In this document: positions 57,097 through 64,000 of the stretch, one piece after another
How positions within the stretch are numbered: position 1 is the first letter of the stretch
Layout: each line of letters begins with the position of its first letter
Assembly (NCBI GenBank): GCA_030760725.1
Contig: JASWHV010000011.1
Location: 17,943,501-18,007,500, forward strand
DNA: 64,000 bases
Direction: 5' to 3'
Origin: Neostapfia colusana
Lineage: Eukaryota; Streptophyta; Magnoliopsida; Poales; Poaceae
Position numbers and translations under genes: made by a program
The notes under the pieces: model-generated
Database searches by the model: none
The model's input: the letters and a program-made list of their open reading frames with translations, nothing else
What the model was told of the DNA's origin: nothing

Positions 57097-58015
57097 CCAG
57101 TAGATGGACCTTCGTTCTGGATATCACCAGATAAAGATCCGGGCGGAGGATATCCTGAAGACGGCCTTCTCGACGAGATGTGGATTATATGAGTATCTCG
57201 TCATGTCCTTTGGTCTCACAAACGCTCCAGCTCATTTCATGTATCTCATGAACTCGATGTTCATGCCGGAGCTGGACAAGTTCGTGGTAGTGTTCATCGA
57301 TGATATCTTGGTTTACTCCAAGACAGAAGCCGAACATGCTGAACACTTGAGGATCGTTCTTCAACGATTGTGAGACCAGAAGCTCTACGCCAAGTTTAGC
57401 AAATGCGAGTTTTGGATCAGCCAAGTGCCATTCTTGGGACATATCATCTCAGCAGAAGGCATTGCGGTTGACCCAAGCAAGATAGAGCAAGTACTGAAAT
57501 GGAAAGCCCCCACTTCAGTTCATGAAGTCAGAAGCTTCCTCAGGTTAGCGGGATACTATCGGAGATTTATTCCAAGTTTCTCCAAGCTCGCTAAGCCGAT
57601 GACAGAATTGCTGAAGAAAGGGAAGAAATATGTTTGGAACACGGCATGTGAAGGAGCGTTCCAAGCATTGTGAAGCATGTCACAACAGCCCCGGTCTTAG
57701 CTCACCCGGATACAACAAAGCCCTTCGACGTGTATTGTGACGCGTCCGGTATTGGGCTCGGCTGCGTGTTGATGCAGGAAGGACGTGTGGTCGCATATGG
57801 CTCACACCAACTTCGGAACCATGAGCAGCATTATCCCACTCATGATCTTGAGCTTGCTGCAGTGGTTTTGGCGCTAAAAATGTGGAGGCACTATCTCCTA
57901 GGGAATCTGGTGCATCTCTACACCGACCACAAGAGTTTGAAATACATTTTCACCCAGAAGGGGCTGAACATGAGGCAAAGGAGGTGGTTAGAACTGATCA
58001 AAGATTGGGCCGCCA
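57097..58015 (+). pseudogene. Element G RT and RNase H fragment
   Basis: Starts inside RT at MDLRSGYHQIKI and includes VMSFGLTNAPAHFMYLMN and the catalytic FIDD near 57300. There is a TGA at 57371 (likely from an Arg codon) and a frameshift near 57672. RNase H has YCDASGIGLGCVL, LELAAVVLALKMWRHY and TDHKSLKYIF, ending at RRWLELIKDW. After that the sequence is LTR. It is nearly the same protein as element A pol over the shared part. Confidence 0.9.
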
Positions 58016-59096
58016 TGTTGCTTCAACCGGATTGTTCCATTTAAATCCAGTGGGCCCGACCGACTTTTTAAACATTTCCCACAGAAAAATAATTCCAGTT
58101 TGAGGGCAAAATTTGGGAATACATATATTTCAGTACGGTTATCCAAAAATCCTCAAACAAATTTTGTTGTAATCCTTGTGACCAGTACTTTAAAGCATTA
58201 CCATTTAATTGGTATGAAAGAACTAGAATTTTCTCCATAGTTCCATTAATTTAGTTCTTTGGAAATTAATTCCATATAACCTAATGTAGAGATAAATCCC
58301 AAATTTGGCCAGATCCTTCCTTTTAATATCATTGATCTCCAGTTCAAATTTCAGCTTCACTGTAATTGTCCAAGTAGGGTAAATAATGTAACTTTTCCCT
58401 ATGTCCATGAAAATTCCAAAAATCACATAATCAATTTTATAAAAACTATATAAACTTGTAAAAATCACAGAACCAATTTTGTTGGACTCCTTAAAACCAG
58501 CACTGTAGGGACAACCTACTTTGCTGCATGTCAAAGCCCCAATTGTCTCTGGAATTTCATAGAAGATTAAAGACTTAAGGATTTATTATAAACACATACT
58601 TTCTTAGGAATTCATGAAACTGAGCTAGCAGGTCATTGTAAGAATTTGAGGGGCACTGGAGTTCTTTTACCACAAAAATTCAGTTATACACATCACCATT
58701 GTTCATAGAGTTAATAATATATCCACTGCATTGTTTTGCTAATCGGTATTAGTCACCAAACTCGAGAGACTCTGTAGTCACTTGACAGCCTACCTTTGGA
58801 GATAACTGGATTTTAAGCAACAACATGGCAAACCCCGGTTTGCATTTAACAAGCTCTTTTATAATGTTGTAATTTATATGACATGGTTAATTAGCAATGA
58901 GGTGTGCATTAGGTTAGTGATGATTGAAACCCCAAATGCATGACCAAATGAAGGGTAGCAAAGGACTCCGTCGTGTAGTTTCATGCTAAGCTAATTTTGT
59001 AGAAGGACTCGATAGAAGTCGAGTAGTTGGAATCTACCCACGCGAGAAAAAATAGGGGCACACGGTTGATTCCCGAACATTATATACCTAAATAAA
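58016..59096 (+). repeat. Family L LTR fragment (3' LTR of G or a relative)
   Basis: About 1.1 kb resembling the middle of the G LTR (53600-54780), including GGCAAACCCCGGTTTGCATT and AGTAGTTGGAATCTAC. It is diverged; segment X is barely recognisable near 58780. It stops at the Athila sequence. Confidence 0.6.
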
Positions 59097-60890
59097 ATTG
59101 AAGAATGAGAAGAATGAGTTAATTACTCAACGAACCGTCATGGTATGGAGGATGTGCATAGATTACCTAAATCTTAACAAGGCAACAAGGAAGGATCACT
59201 TCCTACTGCCTTTCATCGATGATATGCTTGAGCAGTTGGCGAAACATTCCTTCTTTTGTTTCCTTGATGGGTATTCGGGATATCATAAAACTCCTATCCA
59301 TCCCGATGATCAAAAAAAGACCACATTCACATGCCCCTATGGAACATGTGCCTACTGACAAATGTCTTTTGGGTTGCGTAATGCACCAGCCTCATTCCAA
59401 AAGTGCATGATGTCTATCTTTTCCGACATGATTGAAGAGATCATGGAAGTTTTCATGGACAACTTCTCCGTATGTGGAAGGACTTTTGATTACTGTCTGG
59501 AAAACTTAGACAGTGTCCTTACAAAGATGCCAGGAGAAGGACCTAGTACTTCATTGGGAAAAGTGCCATTTTATGGTCCAGGAAGGCATCATCCTTGGAC
59601 ACTTATTGCCCGAGAGGGAGATAGAGGTTGATAAATCAAAGACTGCAGTTATTGAACAACTTCCACATCCCACCAATATTAAGGGAATCTGCAGCATTTT
59701 AGGTCATGCAGGGTTCTATCGATGATTTATCAAGGACTTTTCCAAAATCGCTAGACCCTTCACTAACCTATTAGCCCAGGATAAACCTTTTGATTTTGAT
59801 GGATAGTGCCACAAATCTTTTTATACTCTCAAAACAGTACTCACTTCAGCTCCAACATTGAACCTCTAGATTGGAAGCTGCCATTCAAAATCGTATGTGA
59901 TGCTAGTGACCATGCGGTCGGTGCGTTCTTAGGCCAAACCAAAGACAAGAAGCATTATGCCATAGCCTATTCTAGCAAAACTCTGACAGTAGCACAACTC
60001 AATTACTCCACCACAGAAAAGGAGCTCCTGGCAGCAGTTTTTGCTATTTACAAGTTTAGAACCTACTTGGTTGGGGCAAAAGTCATGGTTTACACAAACC
60101 ATGTTGCACTGAAATTTTTGCTCGCCAAAAAGGATGCTAAAACAAGACTAATCTGATGGATTCTCTTACTCCAAGAATTTGATTTGGAGATTAAGGATAA
60201 GAAAGGAGTAGAGAATTCTATCGCAAATCATCTCACGCGTATGGAAGTCACACAACCCATGGATATAGCCATAAATGACTTCCTACGCGATGATATGTTG
60301 CTCAAGGTGACCAACTCTCACCCTTGGTACACGAACGTTGTGAACTTTATGGTCATGAGGTGAGTGCCACAAGGGGGATCAAAAATAAATTCATATCTGA
60401 GAGTAGAAGGCACCGATGGAATGATACGTACCTCTATAGAGTATGTGCCGATGGACTCCTTAGACGATGTGTCCCCACAATCAAAGGCACCAAAATCATT
60501 GAGAAATGCCATTCTGGATCCTACGATGGCCATTACAGTGTATACCGTACTCTGGAAAAGATCTGGCAAAGTGGATTCTTTTAGCCTTCTATGTATGAAG
60601 ACACAAAAGAATTCATTCGCCGATGTTTGAAATGTCAAATGCAAGGAGGAATCACTGCTCGAAATGCAATGTCCCTCACATATAATCTTTAATTACAATT
60701 ATTTGATATGTGGGGGATTGACTTCATGGGACTATTCCAAAGTCCTATGATTGCGAGTATATTCTAGTGGCCGTCAATTATGTATCTAAATGGGTTGAGG
60801 CAATGCCTTGCCACCATGCTGATTCCAAGCAAGCGCGGAAAATGTTTAATGAAATCATCTTTCCGCGGTTTGTAACTCCCCGTATGGTTA
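59097..60890 (+). pseudogene. Athila-like Ty3/gypsy pol fragment (element H)
   Basis: RT starts within KNEKNELITQR and has WRMCIDYLNLNKATRKDHF, FLDGYSGYHKTPIHPDDQ, FTCPYGT and FMDN near 59455, where FMDD is expected. RNase H: VCDASDHAVGAFLGQTKDKK, TTEKELLAAVFAIYKFR and YTNHVALKFLL. Then follow the linker DLEIKDKKGVEN, integrase finger parts (CHSGSYDGHYS; RRCLKCQMQGG near 60625) and the start of the core (MWGIDFMG near 60710; YVSKWVEAMPC near 60780). It is cut by LTR I at 60891. The ATRKDHF, CPYGT and FLGQ.KDKK blocks are typical of the Athila lineage. It has many stops and frameshifts. Confidence 0.86.
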
Positions 60891-63800
60891 TGTAAGGGCC
60901 TAAGTTTTTGCACACATCCATAGTGTTCATCACACCACACACACCTCATTTGAGGAAAACTTATGAACACATTTGAAGAGCAAGTAACCACAATTAATAT
61001 GGTCATTAGAGGATGAACTCACAAAATGCAAAGTGGTATTTCCCACATGCATCATATAGGGGCTGAGCATATAGAAAACTCTGACACCTTGCTAGGAATG
61101 CTCATGCCAAATTTCACCCAAATCCAAAACATTTTTGAGGTATTTTTGGGTATAATTAGAAAGAGGCTAGTTTGAACTTATATTCAAATTCAAACTCCTT
61201 TTGTCCGATGAATTCATAATTGGGATTCATATTCACACTCAGCACATTTTTTTGAGCTCACACACCAATTTTCGCTCCATTTGGAGTTGATCTTGACATG
61301 AGCCAATTTAAGCAAATTCGAATTCAATTTGAATTTCAAACTGTATATGTGCTATAAATATAGTCAAACACTTCACAATTTGAATTCTACAAATTTCAAA
61401 TGGGCATTTGGTGGATAATTCAAATTGCAAAGGGTATTAGGGGCATTACTGTTTAGAGCAGTGGGAGAAATTAAATTTCAGAGGTTAAACTGGATGTGGG
61501 ACCCTCATGTCAGCCTCACTAGTGATCAAAACGAGTGAAGCAACCGGGCTCGGTTTCTTGCGCTCGGCACAGCGTGCGCCACGGCGAGGAAACGGTGAGG
61601 ACAACAGCTGCTTGCCGCCTCTGGCCACCGAACCGCCTCTCTGCCCTCTTATCCTCGTGCCTGAGCCGTTCCAGCTTCATCTCACTGCTGTCTCGACGTC
61701 CTCCCGCACAGAAACTTCGCTACATCTCGCCGCTCTCCCGAGCTCTCAGTTCCACTGTTGCCCGGCCAAACCAGTGGTTGTCACGGCGAGCTGAGACCGC
61801 AACCGAGTGCGCCAAGCCTTACTCGAAGTTCTCGCACCGGTTCCAGACCATGACCGACCCTCCTCGAGCTCCACCGCACCATTCTTTCTTCCTCTGTTCA
61901 ACCCGAGCCGCCGTTACGGGAACAACTCATCCGGCCACCGCAGCCCACCTTTCTTCGAACTGTGGATAGCAAAGAGGTTTGTCATCGATCCCTCTTTTAT
62001 TACCGCAAGCTCTGGCGGCGTGACATGAGCTGCCGTCACCGGAATTTCATGATTTTGCGCCGGTGTACAAAAGAGGCTGCCGGACCAATTTGCAAAATTC
62101 GTGCTACACACCGCACCACTCATCACCTAATGTAGGGAACTACTTCTAGACGTCCATGCGAGTCTGTAGGATCCGAAACTTTGATGAACCCTCGGGTGTA
62201 GCCACTGTTCTTCGAGTTTTGCTAGGATCTCAGGTTTCCGACTTAGGTCGCACGGTGACATCCTAGTTGTGGCCGTTTCCGAGCTCCTTTGAGTTCATGA
62301 CGACCTTCCCCATGGGCACTGATGCTCTACGACCGTTAGCTTGATCTTTTGAGGTGCTAGGAAGCCCGGTCGATACGGCCGAAGTTCTTCCAAAGCCGCC
62401 GCTCGTCACCGGCCATGTTCCGGTGGTTGTCATGTCGAGCTAAGTACAGCACTGTGTTCCCCGTGTGGGATTAGGCAGAGGCGGCAAAAATCTTGGAGTT
62501 TGGCGCACGGCAGAGCCCTCCGGCTAGCACTTCGGCGAGGGGGGCGGCGGCCGAGCGCGGGATGTCAGGAGGTTGAAGAAGCCCCCGGTCCCACGTGTCA
62601 GCGGCCAGATATTTAAACCGGGGATCAGCTGTGGCACCGGATCTGATGTGACTGCGTGCGAAAAACTCCGTAGCCCCGTGTGTCAGCCACTGAGAAGCCG
62701 ATACATCGCCCGGGTCCCATGCGCAGCAATTTAAACTTTTCCCCGATTTTCAGATTTAGTGCAAACTTCAAACCCACATAACTTTGGCTAGGAAACTCCA
62801 AATCAAGTGAACCAAATTTTTTGGATTCAGCTATCTGAGTACTTTCCAACAAATCGAGTTTCACTTTATGAAAATCATTATTTCTCCATAATTAATTCTT
62901 CAAACTTTAAAGTGTTTAGAATTTTAACCAGAGAACCCTTTGGAGGAAAATTCTGAAATTTGGCCAAGAGGTTCATCATAATATCCCTGATCTAACATAA
63001 AAATTTCATATACATTATAGTTAATATGATCTACCTAACGGTGTGATTAATAATACTTTTCCAGAGAAAATGGAAACTGTCCATAAACATTTTAAGAATT
63101 TCCATGAAATAGTTTAGCTAATATCTTTAGCTAGGAACCTTCAAATTAAGTGAAACCAACTCCATTAGAACCCTATGAAAATCTAGTTTTCAGAAAGTCA
63201 TGGCTTGCTCCATGAATATCTATAGAACACCCTAAGAGCTCCAATTAAGGCCAAGTACACAATTATTGGTGGAGGGTTGAAATGAGCTTTGCTGCAAATG
63301 AAACTTGGCCAAGTCTATGTTTAGGTTATATCCAAACCACAGTAAAAATTTCAGAGTCATTGAGCCTGTCTAGCAAGACTTATAGTCTTCATAAATTGAA
63401 CTTCAAATTCAAATGCATTCAAATTGATACATATATGTATTTATCTCATGTAGCCGCTAAGGTTGAGGAGGAGCCCGAAGTCTCAGACTTCATCACTCCA
63501 GAGGAACAGCTAGCCTATGACCAACAGCAGTAAGGCAAGCTCCGGTTTGATTAGCCTTTTTACCAATTTTACTTATTTGAGAACTTACTTTGAGCACCCA
63601 CTTCAATTTTGCATTAGAGTCTTGTTTGAAAACCCAAATGTATAGCCAAGAAAACCCTGGTTTTGGCTTAGGTTTTTAAACCTCGATTAGCTACTGTAAT
63701 GCTAAGTTAGGGTAGGATTCGGTACAAGTCGAGCAGTTGGAACTACTCGCGAGATTAGGCTAGAGGCACACTACTCAGGTAAAGATAGCAAATGGGGCAC

Positions 63801-64000
63801 ATGGCAATAAAAATGAGACGAGTGGAGAGTAAGGGCAGCAGGACGTTGGGGCCTGGGTGCCATAGCTCCGCTTGTGTCAGTTGAGGACCGAGCCGTGTGC
63901 GGGCCTGTTAAACAAGCTAGAACAGTACCGAAGACCTACTGGATATATGGAAACCGGGAAACCGATGTAATTCGGGTAGCTGGGTGTTGAGGCATTGCTT
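60891..64000 (+). repeat. Family L LTR (element I), runs off the window
   Basis: Starts TGTAAGGGCCTAAG within the Athila integrase. 61145-64000 aligns inversely with the LTR of element A (21430-18380). GC-rich block at about 61500-62700. No primer site is reached inside the window. Confidence 0.8.
63454..63534 (+). other. Exon-like segment X in LTR of element I
   Basis: 81 bases after TTTATCTCATGTAG, ending TAAG before GCAAGC. It reads KVEEEPEVSDFITPEEQLAY and DQQQ, then TAA where A and G have a Gln codon. Confidence 0.5.

Larger units (their letters stand above)
51858..59096 (+). mobile_element. Element G: Ty3/gypsy, family L, internally deleted
   Basis: Plus-strand element with a complete 4.04-kb 5' LTR, primer site and 1.2-kb leader. 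It jumps directly to mid-RT, runs to RNase H, then jumps into the middle of an LTR (58016-59096). aORF, gag, protease, N-terminal RT, integrase and most of the 3' LTR are missing. Left of it is the copia LTR of E. Confidence 0.82.

Overview
The window is a nested stack of plant LTR retrotransposons. I found no host gene, rRNA or tRNA. Four Ty3/gypsy elements have initiator-Met-tRNA-type primer sites (TGGTATCAGAGC-like) or a related body. Their pol proteins end in a chromodomain-like tail, which points to the Del/Tekay chromovirus branch. There is also a Sirevirus-like Ty1/copia element and an Athila-like fragment. Long GC-rich LTRs and heavy nesting suggest a large monocot, probably grass, genome. 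The species cannot be told from the sequence.

Layout. (A) 1-4034 and 16245-21430, minus strand: a gypsy element with a ~4-kb LTR ('family L'), cut at the window edge in reverse transcriptase. (B) 4035-16239, minus strand: a complete 12.2-kb gypsy element inserted in the leader of A, with ~3.18-kb LTRs and a perfect AGATC target duplication. (C) 21431-21644: LTR end, primer site and leader stub of another family L copy, in plus orientation. 21645-26645: two family L LTR 5' parts joined tail to tail in inverted orientation. (D) 26646-34356, plus strand: a gypsy element with truncated LTRs and deleted gag. (E) 34357-36555 and 49112-51857, minus strand: a Sirevirus-like copia element, split by (F) 36556-49111, a minus-strand gypsy element related to D. 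(G) 51858-59096, plus strand: a family L element with an internal deletion. (H) 59097-60890, plus strand: an Athila-like pol fragment. (I) 60891-64000, plus strand: a family L LTR running off the window.

In A, B, D and F an additional ORF (aORF) lies in sense between the primer site and gag. The aORFs of A, B and D share weak motifs; F keeps only a shortened version close to that of D. The initiator codons of nearly all aORFs and gags sit directly against a splice-acceptor-like AG, which suggests that both proteins come from spliced RNAs. The aORF of B starts with a near copy of the histone H3 tail in exact register. It keeps R2, T3, R8, K9 and S10 and replaces K4 and K14 by Arg. The same element also encodes a chromodomain.

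The LTRs carry three different tandem or dispersed palindromic arrays in their U3 regions: heat-shock-element-like in D, ACGTG/ABRE-like in F, and CGGACTAGTCCG in E. D and F are related, yet their unrelated arrays start at the same distance from the LTR edge. Family L LTRs also contain two exon-like coding segments with a phase-compatible GC-AG intron. Every pol here carries stops or frameshifts, so the elements are decayed copies.
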